A DNA stretch of 64,000 nt from Paulinella micropora. Its lineage: Eukaryota; Cercozoa; Imbricatea; Euglyphida; Paulinellidae. Shown in pieces: positions 38,155-48,332 of the stretch; position 1 is the stretch's first letter, and the number at the start of each line of letters is the position of its first letter. The stretch covers positions 200,001 to 264,000 of the forward strand of contig WBZZ01003307.1 of assembly GCA_019918135.1 (NCBI GenBank), given 5' to 3'. The translations under genes and the position numbers were made by a program. The notes under the pieces are model-generated. The model was not told the DNA's origin. It did no database searches and saw nothing but the letters and a program-made list of their open reading frames with translations.

Positions 38155-40560
38155 CTACAACAGCCTGAGCCACTCGTACTGCCCCGCTCTTGGCTGATTC
38201 TGCTGGGCTCGCGGGTCGACTACGAATACCAGTGACCTACTGACCTCCAAGCGCCGTAGCCTTGGAAGAGACACGGGCGTCGGCCAGAGCTGTGCATAGG
38301 TGAGGCTGCCGCGGTGCCGCCCGTCCACGCTTTGTAGCTTCAGTACTCTGAATCGTTCCAACGGTTGCAGCAGCTCCACCAGTTGCGCAAATTCGGGGTT
38401 GGACATGGTCTGCAGCCCCTGCACCTCCAGCTCCCGCAGGCCGGAGGGGAGTGTAAGGCGCGGCAGCGTCCCAGCCACCGTTTGCAGGCTCACTACCAGC
38501 TTCTTGAGCTGGGCGCACTGGGATAATGTCTGGAGCGCCCCTCCTTCGACGAGGCCGAGAGCCCCGGCCGGGACGGGAGCGACGTAGAAGTGTAGCTCCT
38601 CCAGACCGGGCAGCCTGGGCCAGAGCGCCCCGATACCGGCCGCCGTGAAGCTCGCCGGGCTGACCTGGCCGCCCAGCCTCAGCTGCCGTAGGCCGGGCAG
38701 CGGGCCTAGACGGTCCAGCCCCCCGTCCGTGAGGCCAGTGCACCCCTCAAGGTTTAGCTCCACTAGCGAGCGCAGGCAAGGTAGCTCTGTACCGGTGAGC
38801 TGGCTACAGTCGTACAAGCTCAGCACCCGCAGGTTGCAGTAGGGCCCCAGCGAGGCGAGCCCCGCTTCGGTGAGGTTGGTGCAGCGGCCGAGGTGCAGCT
38901 CCCGCAGTCCGACCAGGCCCGACAGCACCTTCAGGTCTGCCCTGAGGTCGAGACACTCCGTCAGGTCCAGGTGCCGCAGGCTGCCCAGGGGCGGCAGAGC
39001 CGCCAGCCCCTCGTCCGTCAGGCCGCAGCCCCGGAGGACTAGCTTGCGCAGCCGCGCCAGTGGCCGCAGGCTGGCTAGCCCTGCGCCCTTGATACCCTGC
39101 GCCCAGCACAGAGTTAGCTCCTCCAGTGCTGCGAGGCCGGCTAGGGAGGCCAGCCCCTTGTCGGTAATAGAGGTGGGCTCAGAGACGTTGAGCACGAGCG
39201 TGCGCAGGCTGGTCAGCGTCGACAGGTTGCGTAGCTCCCTGCTTAGGATATCTAGGTCCATCTTCAGTGTTCGGAGCTGGACGAGCCCCGAGACAAACCT
39301 CAGGCAGGCGCCCGTGAGGCTGGTGCCCTCTTGGGCGGGCAAAGGTTCTCCCTTGGCGTCCACCTCTACCCCCCAGCCCCCCCCCCCCCCCAGGTTGAGC
39401 CCTTCGAGCGGGTCGGGCTCTTGGAGCAGGCCGAGCTCTTGGAGGGGGGTGTGCAGCCGCTGCAGAAAATCGAACTGTTCTGTGCTTATTTCTGCGTCCC
39501 CAGCGACGTCCAGTTTCCTGAGCAGCCGGAACCTTCCTCCGTAGTCCCACTGCCACCTCAAAGTATCAAACACGTTCTCGTCGTGGATACTGCCAGAGAG
39601 GTCTAGTTCCTCGAGGTTGGGCAACAGTGCTATGCGCTCTAGGTAGTCGTCAGTTATCGCCCGCTGTTGTCGCCAAGCCGACAGGTTCAGCACGCGCAAT
39701 TGGCTACCCCAGTGGCCCGGCTCGCCGGCGTCCAGCAGCCAAAGCGCGCCCTCTTCCTCCTCGTCCTGTCCCTCCTCCTCCTCCGTCCGCACTTCGTCGC
39801 AGGCGGTCAGGTCTAGCTCCCTCAAGCCTTGCACGCTGGGCAGAGAAGCCTGCAAGCCCGCGCTAGTAATGGTGGAGTGCTGGAAGCCCAGCCGTCGAAA
39901 GCCAGGCCGCCTGGCCACCAAACTGGCCAAGCGCTCGTCCGTGAAGCCGACAAAGTCCAGGCTGTCCAGGTCTGGCAGCGAGGTCACGCCAGCCAGCCAG
40001 GCGTCTTTCGTCACGTCGTCGTCGGGGGTCAGGCGCGGGAGGTCCAGTCGTCGGAGCTGTGGGAACAGCGCCGGCAGTTGCCCGAGCGTGTCCGCCGTGA
40101 CGGCGCAGTCTTCGTGGCTGTCCTCATCTACCAAGGACAGGTGCCGGACGACTAGGCCGCGTAGGTTGTGCCGCAGCAGGGGTGGGTCCGCGCGCGTGTC
40201 CGCTAGCAGCCAGACATGTTCGCAGGTGACGCGCGCCGCCCGCCAGGTGGGGCCCAGGAGCGCGAAGAGGCGCCGATGCGCGGCGAGGCGGAAGTCGAGC
40301 TCGGGCAGAGTGCAGTGGCGCCAGAAGCCCGGGACCTTCACCACCTGGTGGCACCAGGCCTCGGACGTGCAGGCGAGGCCGAGCGTATCGGCTGTCCAGC
40401 GCAGAAAGGGTGCGAGCCGCGGCCCCAGGACGCCGGGCTGGTCGGGCGGCGCCCGGTCGCGACGCCTGCAGAACACAGCCAAGGCGCGGGGCGGTGCGGG
40501 CCCGGGGGGGGGGGGCGTCGCGCGGGACAGCGCACCAGGGGGCCTGGGGGGCTGAGCCAT
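38155..40560 (-). CDS. F-box/LRR protein, intact
   Basis: 801 codons with an ATG at 40,560 (MAQPPRPPGALSRATPP). After a Pro-rich lead, residues about 45-90 (LGPRLAPFLRWTADTLGLAC, then AWCHQVVKVPGFWRH) resemble an F-box or similar helical adaptor. The rest, from about residue 110, is leucine-rich repeats of the cysteine-containing and RI-like type (LRELDLTACDEV, LTDEGLAALPPLGSLRHLDL, LVELNLEGCTGLTDGGLDRL). An acidic insert (EEEEGQDEEEEG) lies at about 265. Such proteins select targets for SCF ubiquitin ligases. It is the best-preserved large gene of the GC-rich half, and a damaged tandem paralogue lies directly upstream on the same strand. Confidence 0.75.
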   Translation of the reverse strand: MAQPPRPPGALSRATPPPPGPAPPRALAVFCRRRDRAPPDQPGVLGPRLAPFLRWTADTLGLACTSEAWCHQVVKVPGFWRHCTLPELDFRLAAHRRLFALLGPTWRAARVTCEHVWLLADTRADPPLLRHNLRGLVVRHLSLVDEDSHEDCAVTADTLGQLPALFPQLRRLDLPRLTPDDDVTKDAWLAGVTSLPDLDSLDFVGFTDERLASLVARRPGFRRLGFQHSTITSAGLQASLPSVQGLRELDLTACDEVRTEEEEGQDEEEEGALWLLDAGEPGHWGSQLRVLNLSAWRQQRAITDDYLERIALLPNLEELDLSGSIHDENVFDTLRWQWDYGGRFRLLRKLDVAGDAEISTEQFDFLQRLHTPLQELGLLQEPDPLEGLNLGGGGGWGVEVDAKGEPLPAQEGTSLTGACLRFVSGLVQLRTLKMDLDILSRELRNLSTLTSLRTLVLNVSEPTSITDKGLASLAGLAALEELTLCWAQGIKGAGLASLRPLARLRKLVLRGCGLTDEGLAALPPLGSLRHLDLTECLDLRADLKVLSGLVGLRELHLGRCTNLTEAGLASLGPYCNLRVLSLYDCSQLTGTELPCLRSLVELNLEGCTGLTDGGLDRLGPLPGLRQLRLGGQVSPASFTAAGIGALWPRLPGLEELHFYVAPVPAGALGLVEGGALQTLSQCAQLKKLVVSLQTVAGTLPRLTLPSGLRELEVQGLQTMSNPEFAQLVELLQPLERFRVLKLQSVDGRHRGSLTYAQLWPTPVSLPRLRRLEVSRSLVFVVDPRAQQNQPRAGQYEWLRLL

Positions 40561-40828
40561 CACGGGACGGGAGGGGGGGAGGAGGGTGGGGGAGTCTGGG
40601 GAGCCGGCCAGGGGGAGGGAGGCGCGCACCGGCGACGGCGCTGTGCCAGCCAACCACGGGGCACACACACACTCCTTTGGAGGGAGGCACCACCCCGGCG
40701 AGTCACGGGGCCAGGGGAGACGACGGGGAAGAGAGAGGGGGGAGAGAGAGGGGGGGAAGCTAACTAGTAAGGGAGCGGGGTGAGGGGGGGCTTCTTTTCT
40801 TCCCCCTCCTCTCCCGCCCCTCCCTCCG

Positions 40829-42561
40829 CTAAGTTGGCGGAGGGGGGCCGTTCCGCCGGGCGTGGCTCCCTGGCGCTCGTCGCGGCCCAGCCCAAAAAGC
40901 AGGCAGGCTGCGCGACACGGCAGCGTCCTGAGGCACACGGGACACGCTCAGGCTGAGCACTCGCAGGTTGCGGGGTTGCCCCAGTGAGGTGAGCGCCTCG
41001 TCGGTGAGGTTGGTACAGCCGTCGAGGTGCAGCTCCTGCAGGCAGGCCAAGCGCGCCAGCACTTGCAGGTCCGTCTTGAGGCCGCTACAGCGCGTTAAAT
41101 CGAGGTGCCGCAGGCCGCCCAGAGGCGGCAGAGCCGCCAGCCCCTCGTCCGTCAGGCAGCAGCCCTGGAGAACTAGCTTCCGTAGCCCCCCCAGGGGCGC
41201 AGGCGAGCTAGCCCCGGGCCCCGTATCTTCCCAGCTTCACACACAGCTAGCTCCTCCAGTGCCGTGAGACCGGCTAGGGCGGCCAGCCCCGCGTCGGTAA
41301 GGGGGGCAGAGGCGCTCAACCGTAGCGTGCGCAGGTTGGTCAGTTGCCGGAGCGCGCCTAGGTCCTCGCTCGCGACGGACAGGTCCGCCGTTAGCGTCCG
41401 CAGCCGCGTGAGCCCTCGGACATGCCACAGGCAGGCTCCCGTGACCGGTCGACCCCCCGGCAGGTGCAGCTCTTCGAGATCCCGCAGCTGTGACAGGAAG
41501 TCGAGCTCTTCTGTGGTCACTCCTGTCTTACCACCGAGGTCGAGTTTCCTGAGCCGCCGGAACTGTCCTAGCAGGCACAGGACTCACATTGTCTGTATCG
41601 CGGTGTCCGCACTACGACAGAGGTTTAGTTCTTGGAGTTGGGGCAGCCACACTAGGCGCTCAAGCCACGCCGGCCCTACGTCCCACTGCGCCACGTCAGA
41701 GAGCGACAAGTTCAGCACGCGCAATCGGCGGCCCCGAGACTCCCCCGCGCCCGCGAGCCAAGGCGCGTCATCGTCCGGACCCCACGGTACCAAATCACCG
41801 CAGGCGGTCAGGTCCAGTTCTGCCAGGCCGTGCGAGGGGCAGCGAAGCCTGCAGTCCCTGGCCAGTAATGCTGGAGTGCTGGAAGCCCAGCCGCGTCCAG
41901 CGGCGCGGGATCGGGATCTTCACCAGGCTAGCCAAGCACTCGTCAGTGAAGCCCACGAAATCCAGACTGTCCAGGTCCGGGAGCGAGGTCACACAAGCTA
42001 GCCAGACTTCGTCGTCCTTCACGTCCGCAGCCAGGCGCGGGAGGTCCAGTCGTCGGAGTTGCGGGAACATCGCCTGCAGTTGCCGGAGCGTGGTCGCCGT
42101 CACGAGGCAGTCGTTGCGGCTGTGCTCATCTACCAAGGACAGGTACCAGACGACCAGGCCTTGCAGGCTTTCCAGGGGGGCGTGTCTGCGCGCGTGTCCG
42201 CGAGCAGCCAGACGTGTTCGCAGGTTACGTGCGCATTCCGCCAGGTTTCGCCCAGGAGCGCGAAGGCGCGTCGGTGTGCGGCGAGGCGGAAGTCGAGCTC
42301 GGGCAGCGTGCGGTGGCGCCAGAAGCCGGGGGCCTCCACCACCTGCTGGTACCAGGCCTCGGACGTGCAGGCGAGGCCGAGCGCTTCCACCGTCCCGTGC
42401 AGAAAAGGTGCGAGCCGCGGCCCCAGGACGCCGGGCTGGCAGGGCGGCGCCTGATCGCGACGCCTGCAGGACACAACCAGTGCGCGGTGGGTAGGAGAGA
42501 GGGGGTGGGTGTTGGGGCGGGGAGGGGGCAGCGCACAAGGGGACCTGGAGGGCTGAGTCAT
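40829..42561 (-). pseudogene. Tandem paralogue of the F-box/LRR gene, damaged and shorter
   Basis: From an ATG at 42,561 (MTQPSRSPCALPPPRP) the sequence follows its neighbour closely: LGPRLAPFLHGTVEALGLAC against LGPRLAPFLRWTADTLGLAC, and LDSLDFVGFTDECLASLV against LDSLDFVGFTDERLASLV. LRR parts follow (LEELHLPGGRPVTGACLWHV, LACLQELHLDGCTNLTDEAL). Three or four frames are needed to cover it, and the C-terminal repeats present in the intact copy (its last 170 or so residues) are missing, the frame ending in low-complexity DNA near 40,829. It is either a pseudogene left by a tandem duplication or a gene with sequence errors. Confidence 0.65.
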
Positions 42562-42962
42562 CGCGGGGCAGGGGGCGGAGAGTCCAGGGAGCCAGCTAGG
42601 GGGCGGCGCTGCGCCAGCCAACTACGGCACAGGCACAACCTGGTTTAGGCAGGAGACACTGTGCAGGGAAGTGACGGGGCCGGGGGGCGGGAGGACGGCG
42701 GGGAAGGGAGGTGAAGCAGGCAGGGGAGGAGAGGGGGGGGGAGCCGGCTCCTCCTTCCCTCTCCTGCCGCAGGGTCGCCCCCCCCCGGAGGTGAAGCCGG
42801 CAGGGGAGGAGAGGGGGGGAGCCGCTCCTCCTTCCCTCTCCTGCCGCAGGTCGCCCCCCCCCCCCCCCGGAGGGGGGTCGTCCCGCCGGGCGCCCGCCCC
42901 AGGGGAGTCGGGCCCGCCCCCGGCCTACCCCCCAAAAGCAAGCTTAGCGGCCCGGTCGCGTC
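42562..42962. repeat. Tandem repeat of about 78 bp with inverted arms, plus G/C runs, between divergent genes
   Basis: Two units at about 42,705-42,790 and 42,791-42,870: GGTGAAGC[AC]GGCAGGGGAG, GAGAGGGGGG, AGCCGCTCCTCCTTCCCTCT, CCTGCCGCAGGTCGCCCCCC. Each unit contains complementary arms (CAGGGGAGGAGAGGG with CCCTCTCCTGC), so a hairpin is possible. C-runs of 8 to 16 bases end each unit. The rest of the gap holds no gene. It separates the F-box/LRR paralogue from the giant surface glycoprotein. Confidence 0.7.
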
Positions 42963-45900
42963 ATGACGACGGCGGCCGCCAGCACGCGTGAACGGCCGCG
43001 CGGGCGGTGGTGGTGGTGGTGGTGCCTGTGGTGGGGGTGGGCGCTGGGGGTCGTGGTGGCGGAGGGGCCGCCGCCCGAGTCGCTCGGGTACCAGGTCCAG
43101 TCGGTCGTCGCGTCCGCGGCCCCGTCGCCGGACGAAGCGCTGGAGGAGGTCCGGGTCCTGGTGCGGTCGCAGGGCTGCCGGGCGGTGGTGTGCCACGTGT
43201 ACGTGACGTACGAGTCCGTGGCCCACAACGCGACGCTGGGCTTTGAGCTGGCCGTGCCACACCCGTACGTGGAGTACGGCACGGCCGAGCTGCTGGGGTT
43301 TACACCCTCGTGGACCAAGCAGGTGTCGGCCGTGGTGTCGCTGACCGACGACTTTGGGTCCGGCCTGCTGGCGCGCAGCGTGGCGGACTTTCTGGGCGGT
43401 GCGCGGCAGCCCCTGGGCGAGCAGCAGCCGGTCGTCGCGCCCGGGGCCGGCGCGGCGGGGCTGACCGAGGCCCCGCCGCCCGTGCCGCCGTTCGTGCGCA
43501 ACGCGAGCGGCGTGGCGGACACCGTGGCGCGGGCCGACGACCTGCTGCAGAACGAGAGCGGGTACTGGAGCGCCGTCGTGTCGAACGCGACGGGCGGCGC
43601 CGCCGCCGGCGGCTCGACGGGCGACGCCGGCGGGGCGGGGCGGCGGCGCCGGAGCCACCGCCGGCGCCTGGCGCAGGCCCTGCTGGGCCAAGACGCGCTC
43701 GGGCAGGTCAAGGCAGTGTGCCAGGGTTTGCCCACGACTGGAAGTCCCTGAAGGAGAGCTCGTTGCGCGCCCTCGCGCGGCTGAACGGCACGGAGCTGGG
43801 CGCGGACGACCTGGCCGCGCTGGACGCAGAGTACGTGCAGGTGCAGAGCAACTGCCTGGCCCAGACCGTCACGGCCGTGAGCAGCAACTGCCTGGACCTG
43901 GCCGAGTGCGCGAGGCAGGAGCTACAGAACGTCAAGTACAACCTGGACCTGAAGCTGGCGAGCGCGTACACGACGGAGCTGTTGTTCCTGCGCAACGCGT
44001 ACACGCGCCAGCTGGGCGCGTTCCGCGCGGGCAACGACTTCTGGGCGCAGTGGACGACGGCGCTGGACACGTACGAGGCGGCGGGGGGCGGCGGCGCAGA
44101 ACGCGTCCAAGCAGATCGCGGCGCTGCTGGACAGGGTCAGCAACAGCACCAACGAGCTCGAGGACGCGCTGGCCGCCATGTCGGCTTTCTACGTCGAGTC
44201 GCTGGGTGAAGAGCAGGAACTGGTGGCGCGCAGCTCCGGGGCGGCGGCCCAGGTGCTGCAGCTCGTGTCGTCGTCGGCGGCCCAGGCGGCCGAGTTCGCC
44301 GAGCTCCTGCAGCCGCTGGCGCTCGGCGTGGAGCTGCTGACGGACCGCAACCGCCTGTACATGCTGTCGCTGCTGGAGAAGGCGGTGGGCGCGAGCTCGG
44401 TGTGGGACAGCCTGTCGCGCATGCTGGAGCTGATCCACACGCGTGCCGAGACCAAGGCGTCGCTGGTGCGCACGCTGTTCGCCGGCCTCGCCGAGTCGCA
44501 CCGCCAGGGCTGGTGGCCCCTGGTGCTGGACGCGGGGGCGGCCGCCCTGGACCTGGTGGACCCGGCCACGGGCGCGGCGCGCTGGTTCGGGGCCGAGGGG
44601 CCCTCGTGGTCGCTGCTGCGGGTCGCCGGCGACGGCGGGGCGGGCTGCCCGGGCGCCCCCGCGGGCGCGTTCCTGGAGCGCCACACGCTGGCGCTGACGT
44701 GCAACTCGGTGCAGCTGTCGCTGGCGCAGTACAGCTACGACTCGGTGCTGCACCTGGCGCTGCTGTTCGGGCCCGACGGGTGCGGCAACCAGACGTGCGC
44801 CTGCGCCCTGGTGCACACCCGCGAGCGGACGGACGACGATGCGCTGCGGCAGCAGTGGGTGGCCCTGCACGCCGCGGCCTTCGCGGGCGCGTTCGGCGTG
44901 AACGCGAGCGCCGGCAACGCCTCCGCGGGCGCGTTCGGCGTGAACGCGAGCGCCGGCAACGCCTCCGCGGCGCTTCCGGTGCAGGCCCAGGGCCAGGGCC
45001 CCTTTTTGTCCCCCCCCGGGGAGGGGGGCTGGTACACGTGCCCGGCGGCCGGCGACGACGTGTGGTGGGGGCTGGGCGCCGTGCAGCGCGGGCTGCGCAC
45101 GCTCTTCTGCGACGGCGAGCAGGAGCGCACACGGGCGGACGGTCGCGGCTCCTGGGGCTGGCTGGCGGAGGGCTACTGCGGCCGGGCGCCGGTGGCCGAG
45201 GCTGCGTGGCGCCTGGCCGGCGTGCCGGACGCCGCCGGGCTGGCCGCGGCCCTGGACCACGCGTGCGCCGGGGCCGGGGCCGGGGCCGGCGCGGCGGCGG
45301 GGGCGGGGGCGGGGGGCCCGGTGGGGGGCGCGGACGTGCTGGGCCTGTGGGTAGAGCGGCGGTCGGGCCGGCTGGCGCGGCACCTGACGTGGCCATTCCT
45401 GGAGCGCGTCCGCGCGGGGCTGCCGCCCAACAGCAGCTTCGGCGAAGTCACGACGGCCCTGCTCGGGCGCGACGTTTGCCTGGTGACGCCCGGGGGCTAC
45501 CGCGTGTGGGCCGGCGCCGGCGGCGGGTCGGCGCTCGGGGCCCTGCGCCTGGCGAACCGGGACCCGAACGCGACGGCGGGCCTGGCTGGCTGGTTGGCCG
45601 GCACCCACGGGCACGCTGCGGACGAACTGGCCGAGACGCGCCACCCTGCGCTGCAGCTGTGGGAGGAGGTGCTGGCCGTGACCCTGCGGCTCGTGCGGCA
45701 TGGCGCCAAGCTGCGCCAGGTCGCGCAGGGCCGGCTGCCGACGCCGACGGCGACCCAGACGCGGCGCGGGAGCGCCGCTTCGGCGTGCGGGGCCAGCGGG
45801 ACTCGGTCACGCTCAACGGCGCCGGCGTGGCGCCGGACGCCAACGCCACGGTGCGGCTGCAGATGCTGAAGGACGTGGCCACGGCGGTGAGGGTGTCCCC

Positions 45901-48173
45901 GGACCTGTCCGAGGTGTGGCTGCTGAGCGACAGGCGCGAGCGCGCGAGCGCGGCGGTGGCGGGCGACGAGGTGCTGGGCGTCGGCTGGCACGACCCGCAC
46001 GGCCTGCTGCTGGGCGCGCAGCAGTACTTCCTCTGCTACCCGCGCTGTCTGGACACGCCGTGCCCGTTCCGCGCCACGCGGGTCGACCCGGCGACCGGCC
46101 TCGTGACCGAGTACCGCGACACGAGCGGCGCCGCCGCCGCCGGGGGGGCGGCGGCGGCGGAGGCGAACACGACGCACCCGTTCGGCACGGCGTACAGCGA
46201 CGCGCCGGGGCTGACGCCGTACGTCATCGACGTGCCCACGCGCCTGCTGACGGTGTCGCGGGCCTTCCGCGCCCGCGCCGGCACGCCGCTGTACCTGTTC
46301 CAGCCCATGCCGGCCGGGGCCGAGGGCGCGGGGGGCGGCACGGGCCGCGCCGCCCAGTGGCTGGCGCTGGGCGACGACTGGTTCGCGGCCCTCACGCCGC
46401 CGCAGCGCGCCGAGTACCTCGGCCAGTGGGGGGCGCTGGTGCGCCTGCCGCTGCGGCGCGACGGGGCGACCCGGCTGCTGTACTTGCGCCGCAACCCCTT
46501 CGCGCAGGGCAAGTTCGACCCGCGCGAGGCCGTCGTGTCCGCCTGCCACTTCGCCGCCGAGCTCGCCGTCCCCCCGCCCAAGAGCGCCGCCGAGCTGCTA
46601 GACGCGCTGCGGGCCACGCAGGCCCTGCCGCCCGAGGCGCTGGCGGCCCGGCAGTGGCGCGAGTCGCTGGTCCCGGCGGCCACGCGCGGGCTCGACCTCC
46701 GGCAGCTGGACCGGCGCTGCCGCCGCGCGGCCACGGCGCAGGCGGGCGGCTGGTGCCTGATCCTGCAGCACTACTTCTTGCACTGGTCGGCCGAGACCGA
46801 CTCGGTGCGCCTGTACCCGCGCGAGTGGGAGCTGGAGCTGACGGTGCGCCGCCGCGTGCGGTGGGAGCGGGCGGCGGCCAACGCCACGGCAGAAGACGCG
46901 CCGCCGCGCGAGCGGGACCCGCACTACGTCTGCCCCGACACCTTCGACCTGGTGGCCCGGCACGGGGGCTCGCAGTCGCTGGCCCGGCTCGCGTACGAGC
47001 GGGAGCTCCCGGCCGCGCGTGCCTGCGCCCTGTCGGTCCGAGTCGAGGGCTGCGCGCCGGCCGCCGTGCCGCTGGCCGGCCTGGCGCCGTACCAGACGTA
47101 CGAGGTGGACCTGTCGGCCTGCGCCGTGCCCGGGGGCGCGGGCGGCCTGTGGCTCGCGTGCCCGGACTACGAGGTGCTGTGCGCCGGCGGGCTGCAGCAG
47201 TCCGAGCTGGCCGACCTGTACCGCCTGCTGGGCGACTCGCTGTCGCGGCTCTCGACCTTCCCCACCGGGCCCGGCTGCCAGGCAGTGGGGCTCATCGACC
47301 CCGCGGAGCTCGACGCGGCCGCGCGCGACTCGCTGCAGGCCTACAGCCTGGCGTACGTGTCGGTGCAGCGGGCGCTGACGTACTTCTCCGGCGTGCAACT
47401 GGCCGCCAACCGCTCGGTGCAGCAGATCGTCGACCAGGCGGACGACTGGGGCGACGAGTACGCCGTGTTGATCGCCCAGGCCGCCAACCGGTCCGCCGAA
47501 CTCATCCGGCGCCAGAGCGCCCTGCGCCTGCTGCAGGCCGAGCTCGGCGACCTGTACGACGGGGGCCTGCAGCTGCTGGACAAGCTGCCGCAGCTGCGTG
47601 CATGGACAACACGACGCGGGCCATGTCCGACGAGCTGCAGCGGCTGCAGCACCTGCTGGACCTGTACTACTCGCTGCCGCCGGGGCTGGAGCCGGGGGAC
47701 CTGGCGCTCCTCTTCAACCTCAGCCGCGACGAGTGCTTCTACGTGCTGCCGCCGCTGCCCGCCGCGCCGGACGCGTGGCCCGACACCGCGCGCACCGGCT
47801 CCCTCTTCTTGTTTGGCTTCCGCGGCCCGCGGCAGTGGCAGGGGGGCCTGCTGCTGGGCCTCACGGCGGGGCTCACGGCGTCGGCCTGGCGTGGGTCGTG
47901 ATCTGGGCAGTGGACCTGGGTGGACACCCGCGGCCGGACGACGGCCGGGACCGCCAGTCACTGCTCGGCCACCACGCCACCCGGGCCGGCGCCGCGCAGC
48001 ACCGGCGCTCGCCGCGGCAGTGCTGCCCGTGCTACGACGACCAGCGCCAGCGGCGGTGGTGGGCGGCCGTCCTCGGCACGCACGGGTTGCTCGTACTCGT
48101 GTGCTGGCTGGCCCTGGCCGGCTCGTACGCGGTCCGCGCCCGGCGCGACGCCGCTGCCTGGCAGGGCCGCTAG
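42963..48173 (+). CDS. Giant type I membrane glycoprotein, unknown family
   Basis: A coding region of about 1,737 codons. It starts MTTAAASTRERPRGR, then a Trp-rich signal peptide (WWWWWCLWWGWALGVVVAEG). The ectodomain has many N-glycosylation sites, a long helical stretch near 43,760-44,400 (VKYNLDLKLASAYTTELLFL, SAFYVESLGEEQELVARSSG), Cys-bearing parts, and another helical run near 47,340-47,700 (YVSVQRALTYFSGVQLAANR, LQRLQHLLDLYYSLPPG). The end reads CCPCYDDQRQRRWWAAVLGT, then a membrane helix (HGLLVLVCWLALAGSYAV) and RARRDAAAWQGR. The frame changes several times. I recognise no family. The two helical runs, a Cys-rich juxtamembrane part and one anchor fit a large receptor-binding or structural surface protein. 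Confidence 0.6.
44886..44970 (+). repeat. 42-bp tandem coding repeat with N-glycosylation sites
   Basis: Two exact or near-exact copies of a unit encoding GAFGVNASAGNASA, each with two Asn-x-Ser sequons, in frame in the giant glycoprotein gene. A recent slippage or unequal exchange event is likely. Confidence 0.85.
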
Positions 48174-48332
48174 GCGCTGCCGCTAGGGGCTGCGCGCGGG
48201 GGAGGGGGCGGGGGAGAGAGAGAGAGAAAGGGCGCAAGAAAGCGGACCGAGGGCTGGGGGAGGAGAGGGAGGTTGCCCCGAGGGAGGTCGTTCCTTTCCT
48301 GCGCGCGGCCCTGGTGGCTAAAAGAGTGGGCC
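48174..48332. other. Short intergenic region with GA-rich run
   Basis: The stretch holds GGGGAGAGAGAGAGAAAG (about 48,212-48,230) and A/G-rich DNA ahead of the next ATG at 48,333. No gene is seen. Confidence 0.4.

Noticed and set aside
38155-42561. Bacterial-type internalin or effector
   Set aside because: No secretion signal; the N-terminal helical unit and LRR type fit eukaryotic F-box/LRR proteins better.
44402-45760. Plus-strand Arg/Gly/Ala-rich part of a very long open frame in the giant glycoprotein region
   Set aside because: This part is a shadow in GC-rich DNA; the real coding signal there lies in another frame with sequons and Cys residues.
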